DNA of 9,683 bases from Phycisphaerae bacterium (GTDB lineage: Bacteria > Planctomycetota > Phycisphaerae > Sedimentisphaerales > Anaerobacaceae). Below the pieces are notes generated by a model that had not been told where the DNA came from, ran no database searches, and worked only from the letters and a program-made list of their open reading frames with translations. The stretch lies in NCBI GenBank assembly GCA_030667885.1, contig DAOUVA010000128.1, forward strand, positions 1 to 9,683, written 5' to 3'. How positions within the stretch are numbered: position 1 is the stretch's first letter; each line of letters begins with the position of its first letter. Shown piece after piece: positions 1 to 6,239 of this stretch. The position numbers and the translations under genes were made by a program.

Positions 1-1
1 G

Positions 2-361
2 TCGATGCCTTTTGCCTACGATAACAGTGTCGGCAAATCAGAGGCAACTTTAACATTGACTTCCAATCGTGACTGGACAGTCAATGGTGTCAACACTCTG
101 ACGATTTGGTTCATCGGTGATGCGGCCAACGCCGCCGAGCCTATGTACGTTGTTCTAAATGGCAGCGCTGGGCTCGATAATTATAATCCCAATGCCGCTC
201 AGGCTGTTGACTGGACCGAATGGACTATCGACCTACAAGCGTTCGGAGTGAACCTTGCCAATGTTAATACGATTACCCTCGGCCTTGGTAACTGGGCTAA
301 TCCGGTCGCCGGCGGAGCAGGCATGATGTACTTCGATGATATTCGGCTGTCTGCTCAGTAA
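2..361 (+). CDS. C-terminal end of a large extracellular protein with a beta-sandwich (CBM/LamG-associated) module; 5' end outside the window
   Basis: The frame is open from the first bases and stops at TAA 359-361, so this is the last 119 residues of a longer protein. The ATG at 5 is an internal methionine, not a start. The visible part looks like one beta-sandwich module: an opening around MPFAYDNS, a central strand NTLTIWFIGDAANAAEPMYV, a WTEWTIDL strand, and a glycine-rich end (GGAGMMYFDDIRL). From memory, this module recurs at the ends of large planctomycetal proteins with LamG or other carbohydrate-binding domains; that is recognition of style, not a search result. The DDIRL ending is typical of the last strand of such jelly-roll folds. 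The likely role is carbohydrate or surface binding outside the cell. No transmembrane or sorting signal follows the module. The catalytic or main part of the protein lies to the left and cannot be judged. Confidence 0.75.
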   Translation, partial: SMPFAYDNSVGKSEATLTLTSNRDWTVNGVNTLTIWFIGDAANAAEPMYVVLNGSAGLDNYNPNAAQAVDWTEWTIDLQAFGVNLANVNTITLGLGNWANPVAGGAGMMYFDDIRLSAQ

Positions 362-438
362 TCCGCAGCAGTTGATGTTGTTTAGATAACAGATTTGTGT
401 CAATTTGGGGCCTATTCCAATTGGCCTGCTACCCAATA

Positions 439-570
439 TTAGTGTTCAGTCTTTATGAATGGACCGAACGATCGGATACGCTCTCCTTGAATGACGACGG
501 TGTGCCCTTGGAGCACCGCCTCATCCGGCATCGATACCATCGTGACATTCCCGAAGGCAGCTATCCTTGC
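439..570 (-). pseudogene. Relic of the N-terminal region of an amidohydrolase (imidazolonepropionase-like)
   Basis: On the minus strand the frame ending at TAA 441-439 reads AAFGNVTMVSMPDEAVLQG followed by HTVVIQGERIRSFGP. This is the pattern of the first beta-strands of the metal-dependent amidohydrolase superfamily: an x-N-V-T-x-x-x-M line, then TVVI-x-x-x-RI-x-x-x-GP. In intact members this small beta-sandwich precedes the HxH metal-binding barrel. Here the frame stops 12 residues after the RI (RIRSFGPFIKTEH then stop), so no catalytic part exists. Upstream the frame stays open to about 642 but contains no signal peptide and no convincing start. The stretch is therefore read as a gene remnant. 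A chance match is possible because only about 40 residues are involved. The plus-strand frame over the same bases shows no family resemblance. Confidence 0.45.
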
Positions 571-716
571 TATCGTGCCGTCCAGTCCGAGTGTGAATCG
601 CAGAATTTTTATAGCCGGCGCATGATTTGGTTGAACAATTTCTTAAGATCGTACACTATACACGCACATAATAATTAAAAAGTCCTGTTATTTTACGGAA
701 AGTGAAGCGAGGCTGA

Positions 717-731
717 CAGTGTGAAACACTG
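717..731. repeat. Short perfect inverted repeat, CAGTGT-GAA-ACACTG
   Basis: Six base pairs enclose a three-base loop. On the plus strand a T-run (CTCTTTTT) begins about seven bases after the stem. As a terminator it is weak, because the stem is short and the T-run is not adjacent. It could also be an operator-like palindrome. Confidence 0.3.
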
Positions 732-815
732 CAAACTCTTTTTATTTGGAATAGGTCATTGAAAATATTCACGCAAAATCTACGCTTTCTGATTAAAATC
801 AAAGCATCGTATCTT

Positions 816-898
816 AATCCGATTTAATCATTAAAATATTTGTTTTTTCGGCAATATTTTAGGATTTAGCGCTTCCTTCAATCATCATATTCGACATC
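816..898. repeat. Imperfect direct repeat, copy A (partner at 3068-3141)
   Basis: The segment starts AATCCGATTTAATC and ends CTTCAATCATCATATTCGACATC in two blocks. The same order of blocks occurs at 3068-3141: AATCCGATTT, an AT-rich middle around AATATTT, AGG-x-TTT, GCTTCC-x-TCAATCA, and TT-x-GACATC. By eye the right-hand 50 bases agree at roughly four in five positions. The left half has a gap of about nine bases. Both copies lie in the same orientation on either side of the beta-helix gene. No open frame crosses either copy, so the origin is unclear: it may be a regulatory or 3' element, or the debris of a duplication. Confidence 0.55.
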
Positions 899-928
899 CC
901 ATCTGCCCCCTCACGGATTCGCCGCGGC

Positions 929-2731
929 CTACTTCAGTGTGTCAACTACCTCGATCTCTTCAATCTTTGCGTCCTTCCTGCCAATCAGGTCGATAACCTG
1001 CTCACGCATGACCGTCTCGAAGACGTGCATCCGAGGGTCGCCGCCCGATTTCACACTGATTCGCCTGGCTGCCTTGCCATAGCTGAACTTGCTCCACGGC
1101 TGGCCGTCGCGCAACAGCTTCTTTGGCTCGGCGACCAGGCTTGCCGACCAACTGCCGTCCACCTCGCGATTCCAGCCTTCTATAAGGTCCGCTCCGCTGA
1201 TCGTCACTTTCTCACCATTCATGACGCGGACCGTCACGCCATCGTTTTTCGGGGCCAGGACCTCGCGATATATGCCGCCCCGTAGCACGATCGTTTCTCC
1301 TGGTTGAGCTATCGCACACGCCTTGGCCAGACTCGCCAGCGGCACAGCCGGATAGCCCCAACCCGGCTCATCCATAGCAGCCGGGTGACGAGGATCGACG
1401 TAATACACGTTGGGATACTCCAGAGCCCCAATCGTCACGCCGCCCTTGCCCGCCCCGATGGCCGGGCTGCCCTTTTTCAGGCGGAAATCCCGCTTCCGTG
1501 GATTCACGAAGAGCGGATCCTTGTCGTTGATGTTCGTCTCGGCCGCCAGCGGAGCAGTCTTGAACGTCAGGTTGTACTCAATGACCGGGTTGGCCGCGGA
1601 GAAGTGCTGGTCGCCGTGAACGACGGCCCGGTCCGCCTCGCAGAGGATATTGTTGCGGATTAGTCCGCCGGTTGATTCCTTGCCCCGTAGGCCGATGGCG
1701 GCCCAATTCACCGTCGAGATGGTACAGTTCTCGATTCTCACATCGAGCGTCTGAATAATGTCCGGACCCCAGCCCCCTCGCATCGTCGGTGAGTTGGTCG
1801 AGACGATGTTGTGCCGGAAGGTCCAGCCCCGCACACTGCCGAGGTGCGGCGCACTCTCCACCATGCACATCTGATGGAAATCAAAACAGGTGTTGTGCTC
1901 GAAGAGTAGGTCCATCGCAATCTCGCCGTTGTTCGTGAAGGTCTGAAGACAATCGACGTGCGCAGTCTTGATTTCCTGCCGGGTGCTGCCGTGATAGTAG
2001 TTGTACCGCTGGATGCAGCCCTTGCCGAAAAAACGCGAGTAATCGCAGTCGTCGTTCCTGTTGCCGGGGGCGTACATGAAGAGACGGTTGACTTCGTTGT
2101 TCTCTACCAGCCAGTCCTCGCCGCCCAGGATAAAGCCGTACTCGCAGTGGTAAACCTTGTTATAGGCAATTTGGTTGTGCGTCACCGCGGAATAGTCGCG
2201 GGTGTTGCCATCGGCACTCGGCTTACCAACCGTCCCACCGACCGCCACCATCATATCGTGGATGTAGTTGTCCATGATTTCGCAGTGACTGGCGCGCAGT
2301 TGGACGGCCGTGACCGGCTTGTCGGCCGTAATCTCGAAGCCCTCCACGCGGACGTAACTCGCATCCAGGTCGAAGCCACGCACAGTCGCCGAGCGCCGGG
2401 GCATCGCCACGAAGGCGACAGGCCTGCCCTCCGTGCCGCCTGACTTCACCTTAACCCGTTCGTCATACTTGCCCGCCATGACGTAGACGGTGTCACCCGG
2501 CTTGGCCATATCGGCCGCGTGCTGCACAGTCTTGAAGGGCTTCTCCTCAGTTCCCGGGTTGGTGTCGGCTGCGCCGGGGGCCGCCTGGTCAACCACGTAC
2601 GTGGCCGCCCGAACATAACCAGGAGCAACATCGTCAATGGCGCCGGCGGTCGTGGACCCGACGCCAAGCAGCGCGGTTGTGCAAACAAAGGCTTGGATTG
2701 CGATGAAGCAGATAAGTGTTTGGTGTTTCAT
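929..2731 (-). CDS. Exported right-handed parallel beta-helix protein (DUF1565-like), probably polysaccharide-active
   Basis: The 600-residue product starts with a signal peptide (MKHQTLICFIAIQAF to about residue 30). An ATYVVDQ...GTEEKPFKTVQHAADMAKPGDTVYV segment at about 44-84 is the typical opening of DUF1565-type parallel beta-helices. Repeated coils with N-x-I/V and NNxV/NNIL turns follow to about 400. HVDCLQTFTNNG at 258-269 probably lies on the binding face. The helix closes with the common DPLFVNPRKRDFRLKKGSPAIGAG (405-428). A second opening follows at about 442-515 (VYYVDPRH..., SLAKACAIAQPGETIVLRGGIY, VTISGADLIEGW), and the last 80 residues contain no further helix. Such folds occur in polysaccharide lyases, GH families and epimerases; no residue here decides between them. 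The ATG at 2731-2729 has AGGAG ten bases upstream. GC content is clearly higher than in the esterase gene to the right. Function beyond polysaccharide binding or cleavage is inference. Confidence 0.85.
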   Translation of the reverse strand: MKHQTLICFIAIQAFVCTTALLGVGSTTAGAIDDVAPGYVRAATYVVDQAAPGAADTNPGTEEKPFKTVQHAADMAKPGDTVYVMAGKYDERVKVKSGGTEGRPVAFVAMPRRSATVRGFDLDASYVRVEGFEITADKPVTAVQLRASHCEIMDNYIHDMMVAVGGTVGKPSADGNTRDYSAVTHNQIAYNKVYHCEYGFILGGEDWLVENNEVNRLFMYAPGNRNDDCDYSRFFGKGCIQRYNYYHGSTRQEIKTAHVDCLQTFTNNGEIAMDLLFEHNTCFDFHQMCMVESAPHLGSVRGWTFRHNIVSTNSPTMRGGWGPDIIQTLDVRIENCTISTVNWAAIGLRGKESTGGLIRNNILCEADRAVVHGDQHFSAANPVIEYNLTFKTAPLAAETNINDKDPLFVNPRKRDFRLKKGSPAIGAGKGGVTIGALEYPNVYYVDPRHPAAMDEPGWGYPAVPLASLAKACAIAQPGETIVLRGGIYREVLAPKNDGVTVRVMNGEKVTISGADLIEGWNREVDGSWSASLVAEPKKLLRDGQPWSKFSYGKAARRISVKSGGDPRMHVFETVMREQVIDLIGRKDAKIEEIEVVDTLK

Positions 2732-2874
2732 ATAGCTATGGCTCCTGTTGTAGTACTATTTTTCAGATTCCAGAACCGCAGGCAACCGGCGACGACTCAG
2801 ACTCTCGGTTTGACGCATTTCATGGCTCCCTGCATCAGAGCATCTTGGTCGCACATAATTTATCGATACAGATG

Positions 2875-2903
2875 AACTTACACCCTCTGAGATTGGCTGT
2901 CAA
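2875..2903 (-). promoter_or_regulatory. Candidate sigma-70-type promoter of the beta-helix gene
   Basis: On the minus strand a perfect TTGACA (2903-2898) is followed after 17 bases by TAAGTT (2880-2875), which keeps the T1, A2 and T6 of the -10 consensus. Transcription would start near 2868, giving a leader of about 135 bases before the ATG at 2731. The -10 element is poor, so this is a candidate only. Confidence 0.35.
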
Positions 2904-2946
2904 TCGGTAACCGTCCGACGAACCGCACCTTTTTTCGAGACAGGTG

Positions 2947-3076
2947 GTGTGCCATAATGAATTAACACCTCGGCTTCCTACGGAATCACTTGTCGGTTGT
3001 AGATACGAACATCATCAATCAGGCTGGCCCGAAAGGATGTTCCTTCCAGAGCCAATGTACAGACCGCAATCCGATT
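2947..3076 (-). pseudogene. Broken C-terminal tail of a LamG-domain protein
   Basis: On the minus strand one frame reads LALEGTSFRASLIDDVRIYNRQVIP, then a TAG at 2980-2978, and continues EAEVLIHYG. The core LIDDVRIYNR, followed about ten residues later by E-x-x-x-L-x-x-x-G, is the signature ending of planctomycetal LamG (concanavalin-like) domains. The stop therefore interrupts a recognisable domain. A second frame over 3025-3065 reads GLYIGSGRN, which also resembles a LamG strand, so a frameshift may lie between about 3020 and 3040. Nothing LamG-like continues to the right of about 3076; the repeat copy B begins there instead. The fragment is separated from any start and is read as debris of a lost gene. 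Confidence 0.55.
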
Positions 3077-3141
3077 TTATCTTTAAATTTCTCGAAAATA
3101 TTTGAGGTTTGGAGCTTCCATCAATCACCAAATTTGACATC
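3068..3141. repeat. Imperfect direct repeat, copy B (partner at 816-898)
   Basis: This copy is about nine bases shorter than copy A because of a gap in the AT-rich middle. It ends in CTTCCATCAATCACC and TTTGACATC. It abuts or slightly overlaps the inner end of the LamG relic. Homology to copy A appears to stop outside these limits on both sides. Confidence 0.55.
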
Positions 3142-3284
3142 TGTGAAGTCATTTTGGTGAAACGGATTTACCGAAGGATTTTGACATCTTTCCAGATCAT
3201 GAAAATGGATCTATTTTCTATTTCTCCATTCGTTTCCGGATGAGCCTTGCACAGTGCTATGGGCTATATTTCCCTTGACCTGCC
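3142..3284. other. Intergenic stretch without a recognisable gene
   Basis: This stretch is AT-rich and shows no credible open frame on either strand. It lies between repeat copy B and the point at which similarity to the esterase gene becomes visible. It may hold the decayed front of the broken esterase copy, but I could not align it to the intact gene. Confidence 0.35.
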
Positions 3285-3502
3285 TGTCCTTCGGCTTGTA
3301 TAATTATTTCTGTCGGTGGAAATTGAATTTCCTATCAGTCATTTTGAAGGGAACTCACTGGCTCATATAGCCATGAGAAAAAACGATATCCCCTGCGAAT
3401 ACAGGACTCGACAGGGTAGACACATACTGGACTTACTGGAGAGAAGCACTGCCAGAGGTTTTGCATTTTATTCCAGTTGGTTTCCATCAAGACATTGATT
3501 AG
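3285..3502 (+). pseudogene. Frameshifted 3' relic of a CE1/esterase-D-like gene, tandem paralogue of the next gene
   Basis: From 3343 the frame reads FEGNSLAHIAMRKNDIP followed by CEYRTRQGRH. This lines up with YEGNSLVHIAMRKNNIP and HEFRIRDGQH of the intact esterase (residues 237-263). Just after GRH (about 3421-3427) there is one extra base. In the new frame the reading continues WTYWREALPEVLHFIPVGFHQ and ends at TAG 3500-3502, matching WTYWRHSLYDVLNFISIGFHQ. Without the shift the frame ends at TGA 3496-3498 with an unrelated tail. Similarity can be followed weakly upstream to about 3285, but the nucleophile region and the signal peptide are gone. Only about the last 60 codons survive, so this is a dead gene. 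It ends 34 bases before the start of the intact copy, which suggests an old tandem duplication or a two-gene esterase cassette. Confidence 0.8.
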
Positions 3503-3536
3503 AAATACTATATTAACAACATTGAGGTATTACATT

Positions 3537-4403
3537 ATGAAAAAGTACATTATTATCCTTATCATTTTGCTGCCGGCCTTGACATTTGCCCAAACCGGAA
3601 AAGTATTCGACAGCCTATCGATGAAAAGTGAAATATTAAACATGGACCGGAAATATGCCATCTATCTTCCCCCGGATTATGAAACTTCGCAAAGAAGTTA
3701 TCCCGTACTATATTTACTGCATGGTGGCGGTGATGACCAAACCGGATGGATACAGTTTGGCGAAGTAAAATACATTGCTGACAAAACTATCAAAAAAGGC
3801 AAGGCAACACCTATGATTATAGTTATGCCTGATGCTAATTCAGGGAAACGCGGTTATACAAATGATGCGGCCGGTAAGTGGCGTTACGAAGATTTTTTCT
3901 TCGAGGAATTTATGCCATTTATCGAAAAAACTTATCGAATAAAAAGCGAAAAACGTTATCGTGCTATTGCCGGATTATCAATGGGAGGAGGAGGGACGTA
4001 TTATTATGCTCTGCATCGTCCTGATTTGTTTAGTGCTGCTTGTCCGTTAAGTGCTTCCGCCCGGCCAATTAACAACGAAGGGGCACAAAGCTACATGAAA
4101 CGAAGGGGAATGACTGATGCTTCCGAAAAACAAGTTGAAGATTGGCTGAAAAAATATAACATACATGAAATGATTAAGAATATGCCGGAAGATAAGAAAA
4201 AATCAGTACGTTGGTATATAGACTGTGGTGATGATGATTTTCTTTATGAAGGTAATTCGTTGGTACATATTGCCATGAGGAAAAATAATATTCCCCATGA
4301 ATTCAGAATTCGCGATGGACAACATGACTGGACTTACTGGAGACATTCTTTATATGATGTGCTAAATTTTATTTCCATCGGTTTCCATCAGGGTACTGAT
4401 TGA
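3537..4403 (+). CDS. Exported alpha/beta-hydrolase esterase of the CE1 / esterase-D type (PF00756-like)
   Basis: The 288-residue product has a signal peptide (MKKYIIILIILLPALTFAQ) and an alpha/beta-hydrolase core. The oxyanion loop is LHGGGDDQTGW at 61-71. The nucleophile elbow GLSMG carries Ser148, the acid is Asp232 or Asp233 in DCGDDDF, and the catalytic histidine is His263 in GQHDWTYW. These are the landmarks of the CE1/esterase-D family, which includes feruloyl and acetyl-xylan esterases. The likely job is removing acyl or feruloyl groups from plant polysaccharide outside the cytoplasm; the exact substrate cannot be read. The frame is open upstream to an ATG at 3477, but that start lies inside the neighbouring relic. 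The ATG at 3537 begins a proper signal peptide and has GAGG about ten bases upstream. Lysine-rich composition and A/T-ending codons differ from the neighbouring genes and resemble Bacteroidota, which points to transfer. Confidence 0.9.
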   Translation: MKKYIIILIILLPALTFAQTGKVFDSLSMKSEILNMDRKYAIYLPPDYETSQRSYPVLYLLHGGGDDQTGWIQFGEVKYIADKTIKKGKATPMIIVMPDANSGKRGYTNDAAGKWRYEDFFFEEFMPFIEKTYRIKSEKRYRAIAGLSMGGGGTYYYALHRPDLFSAACPLSASARPINNEGAQSYMKRRGMTDASEKQVEDWLKKYNIHEMIKNMPEDKKKSVRWYIDCGDDDFLYEGNSLVHIAMRKNNIPHEFRIRDGQHDWTYWRHSLYDVLNFISIGFHQGTD

Positions 4404-4419
4404 CATTGAAGGGCATCTC

Positions 4420-4456
4420 TAAGAGCCTGGTGTTAATACACTATTACTTGCTCTTA
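4420..4456. repeat. Nested inverted repeat downstream of the esterase gene
   Basis: The outer arms TAAGAGC (4420-4426) and GCTCTTA (4450-4456) are perfect complements. Between them lies a second perfect pair, GTGT (4430-4433) and ACAC (4438-4441), around TAAT. The RNA could fold into a stem-loop carried on an open stem. It begins 16 bases after the esterase stop. There is no T-run on the plus side, so a standard terminator is unlikely; an mRNA 3' stabilising structure or a protein-binding site is possible. Confidence 0.35.
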
Positions 4457-4466
4457 AAATGGAGTG

Positions 4467-4487
4467 ACATTAATCAATTAATAATGT
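4467..4487. repeat. AT-rich palindrome ACATTA-N9-TAATGT
   Basis: Perfect six-base arms surround nine bases that themselves contain TTAA-TCAA-TTAA symmetry. It lies about 75 bases before the candidate promoter of the oxidoreductase gene and could be an operator. In such AT-rich DNA a chance palindrome is also plausible. Confidence 0.25.
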
Positions 4488-4559
4488 GAATCCATCTATA
4501 TGTTGATCTTAGAGCACTATATAAATAAATATACTCGACGAACTCAGGAACGGAAGGCC

Positions 4560-4588
4560 TTGACTTATTTGGCACTTTTTAGTAGGAT
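4560..4588 (+). promoter_or_regulatory. Candidate sigma-70-type promoter of the Gfo/Idh oxidoreductase transcript
   Basis: TTGACT (4560-4565) and TAGGAT (4583-4588) are separated by exactly 17 bases. Both differ only slightly from consensus. Transcription would begin near 4595 and produce a leader of about 175 bases before the oxidoreductase start at 4772. That leader would contain the possible small ORF at 4658. Confidence 0.4.
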
Positions 4589-4657
4589 ATTTGAAATAAG
4601 TAGGTCAGTGTACTATCTGGTTTGTGAAATAGGTTATTACAGAGGAGGTTGCATTGC

Positions 4658-4759
4658 ATGTATGAATCATGCATCAACGCTAAACAAGGCTGTTTTCGGG
4701 CCGACAACCCGTCGGATACGATAAAAATAAGAGTCTATTTAACATTCACTAAAAGTTAA
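4658..4759 (+). CDS. Possible 33-residue leader ORF before the oxidoreductase gene
   Basis: The ATG at 4658 is preceded by a strong Shine-Dalgarno match (AGAGGAGG, 4641-4648) nine bases upstream. The product MYESCINAKQGCFRADNPSD and 13 more residues matches no family I recognise; it has two cysteines and no signal or membrane segment. Its stop TAA (4757-4759) overlaps the AAGGAG ribosome-binding site (4758-4763) of the oxidoreductase, the layout expected for translational coupling. The ribosome site is the main evidence. Composition does not prove coding, and the frame is short enough to occur by chance. A hairpin-like CCGAC-AACCC-GTCGG lies inside it at 4701-4715. Confidence 0.3.
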   Translation: MYESCINAKQGCFRADNPSDTIKIRVYLTFTKS

Positions 4760-4771
4760 GGAGCCATGATT

Positions 4772-6148
4772 ATGTCAAACATTACACGTCGTCAGTTTAT
4801 AAAACGCACCGCTGCCATTGGGGCGGCATGCTCTATCGGCTTCCCGAGTCTCATCCGGGCCCAGGGGCTCAACGAAAAACTCCAGGTGGGATTTATCGCT
4901 GTAGGCGGACGAGGCGGAGCCCATACAGGCGCATCTCACGGAGAAGGCTGTCAGTGTATTGCCTTCGCCGAGGTCGATAAGGACCGGTGGGGTGGCGTCC
5001 ACGGCAAGAAAGGCTGGGAGCAAGCGGCCGGTTATACGGATTGGCGGAAAGTCTTCGAAAATCACGGCAAGCAGCTCGATGTCGTTTTCGTAGCAACTCC
5101 GGATCACAGCCATTTTGCCCCGTCGATGACCGCCGTTTCCATGGGCATTCACTGCTACATCGAAAAACCGCTGACCTGGTCGGTTCGCGAGGCGCAGTTG
5201 CTGGCTGCAGCCTACGCCAGGAATACTAAGGTTGTGACCCAACAAGGCAACCAGGGCCATGGTGACGATGGATGGCGGAAGGCGTACGAATTCGTCAAGG
5301 CTGGCGCAGTCGGCGACATCTTAGAGTTTCACACATGGACAAATCGCCCGGTATGGCCTCAGGGCGGCGACCGTCCGGCCGGATCAGATGCGATCCCCGT
5401 AAACCTGGACTGGAATGCATGGATCGGTCCTGCACCGATGCGTCCTTACAAAGGAGGTAGAGCCTATCATGATTTCAACTGGCGGGGTGTGGTCGATTTC
5501 GGTTCCGGCGCACTGGGCGATATGGCCTGTCATACTACAGACGGAATATACGCGATCATGAAACCGGGCTACGCGGCAACTGCCGAACCAATCATCATGA
5601 CCGGACCCGTCAAGGATCAGTATCCGGCCGGGATGGTGGTCAAGAGCACTTACCGCGCTAAAGGTGGCCTGCCCGGTTTCACCACGTTCTGGTACGAGGG
5701 TAAGGATAAAGACGGAAAGCCTTTCATGCCGGACAATCCCGAGGAACTGGCAATCGACGGACGCAAACTGCCCAGAACTGGAAATCTGGTCATAGGCACC
5801 AAGGGAAAAATGCTGGTGACTGGCGATTACTGGAACACTCCGCTATTGATCCCGGAAGCCAAACGCAGAGCGTTTGGCCGCCCCAAACAACTGCTCGAAC
5901 GCTCTCCCGGACATCACAAAGAATTCTTCATGGCCTGCAGGGGCGAGAAGCCGCGTGAGTTCAGTCAGTCCAACTTTGGTTACTCCGGTCCCATGGCCGC
6001 AAACATCCAGCTCGGTAACCTCTGTGCCCGTGCGGGAAAGAAGCTTGTACTGAACGAAGCTGGAGTGATCACCAGCGACCCGAAGATCAACGACTTGGCT
6101 TGGCGTGAACCTCGCAAGGGTTGGGGATCGCTGGAGATGGACATCTAA
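4772..6148 (+). CDS. Tat-exported Gfo/Idh/MocA-family NAD(P)-dependent oxidoreductase
   Basis: The product is 458 residues. A twin-arginine signal peptide (TRRQFIKR, then a hydrophobic stretch to about residue 31) shows export in the folded state, probably with bound cofactor. The Rossmann fold begins VGFIAVGGRGGAH (39-51) with the dinucleotide loop. ATPDHSHF (108-115) and YIEKPLTWS (129-137) carry the family's cofactor and EKP catalytic lysine motifs. WNAWIGPAP, YHDFNWRG and GALGDMACH (246-254) belong to the C-terminal region common in planctomycetal members. The family oxidises or reduces sugars and inositols, or cleaves glycosides by a redox route; the substrate here is unknown. An ATG at 4766 lies only two bases after AAGGAG (4758-4763), whereas the ATG at 4772 lies eight bases after it, so 4772 is chosen. 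It has its own candidate promoter and a strong terminator, so it looks monocistronic apart from the possible leader ORF. Confidence 0.92.
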   Translation: MSNITRRQFIKRTAAIGAACSIGFPSLIRAQGLNEKLQVGFIAVGGRGGAHTGASHGEGCQCIAFAEVDKDRWGGVHGKKGWEQAAGYTDWRKVFENHGKQLDVVFVATPDHSHFAPSMTAVSMGIHCYIEKPLTWSVREAQLLAAAYARNTKVVTQQGNQGHGDDGWRKAYEFVKAGAVGDILEFHTWTNRPVWPQGGDRPAGSDAIPVNLDWNAWIGPAPMRPYKGGRAYHDFNWRGVVDFGSGALGDMACHTTDGIYAIMKPGYAATAEPIIMTGPVKDQYPAGMVVKSTYRAKGGLPGFTTFWYEGKDKDGKPFMPDNPEELAIDGRKLPRTGNLVIGTKGKMLVTGDYWNTPLLIPEAKRRAFGRPKQLLERSPGHHKEFFMACRGEKPREFSQSNFGYSGPMAANIQLGNLCARAGKKLVLNEAGVITSDPKINDLAWREPRKGWGSLEMDI

Positions 6149-6239
6149 GAAAATCGTGAAACATAGAGCATTCTGCAGGTTATTAGAATGTTTTCGGCGA
6201 ATCCTGGCAATTTCAACCCGGGATGAGCGGTATAGAAAT

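Larger units (their letters stand above)
643..928. other. AT-rich intergenic stretch without a recognisable gene
   Basis: No open frame of credible composition was found between the amidohydrolase relic and the end of the beta-helix gene. The stretch is strongly AT-rich from about 740 to 890. It contains a short hairpin (717-731) and one copy of an imperfect repeat (816-898), described separately. It would hold the 3' untranslated region of the beta-helix gene on the minus strand, but no clear terminator hairpin with a T-run was seen there. Confidence 0.5.

Noticed and set aside
403..425. GGCC and CCAATTGG palindromes after the first gene, considered as a terminator.
   Set aside because: The stem is only four base pairs over a ten-base loop, and no T-run follows.
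397..678. Plus-strand open frame of 93 codons.
   Set aside because: It starts with a non-ATG codon, has no ribosome site and no family resemblance, and the opposite strand shows an amidohydrolase pattern over the same bases.
1958..2443. Long plus-strand frame of 161 codons opposite the beta-helix gene.
   Set aside because: It is a valine-rich mirror of a GC-rich coding sequence; the beta-helix protein on the other strand is convincing.
929..2731. Specific assignment of the beta-helix protein to alginate/chondroitin lyase family PL6.
   Set aside because: The fold fits, but no PL6 calcium or Lys/Arg catalytic motif could be identified, so only the fold-level call was kept.
3477..3536. Upstream ATG extension of the esterase by 20 codons.
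   Set aside because: The extension lies inside the tail of the broken paralogue and would put a charged stretch before the signal peptide.
4500..4724. Plus-strand open frame of 74 codons between esterase and oxidoreductase.
   Set aside because: It has a non-ATG start and no ribosome site, its composition is random-looking, and it runs through a candidate promoter. The short frame at 4658 has a much better ribosome site.
4775..5260. Minus-strand frame of 161 codons opposite the oxidoreductase.
   Set aside because: It is an antisense shadow of the Tat signal and Rossmann region, with no start signal or family features.
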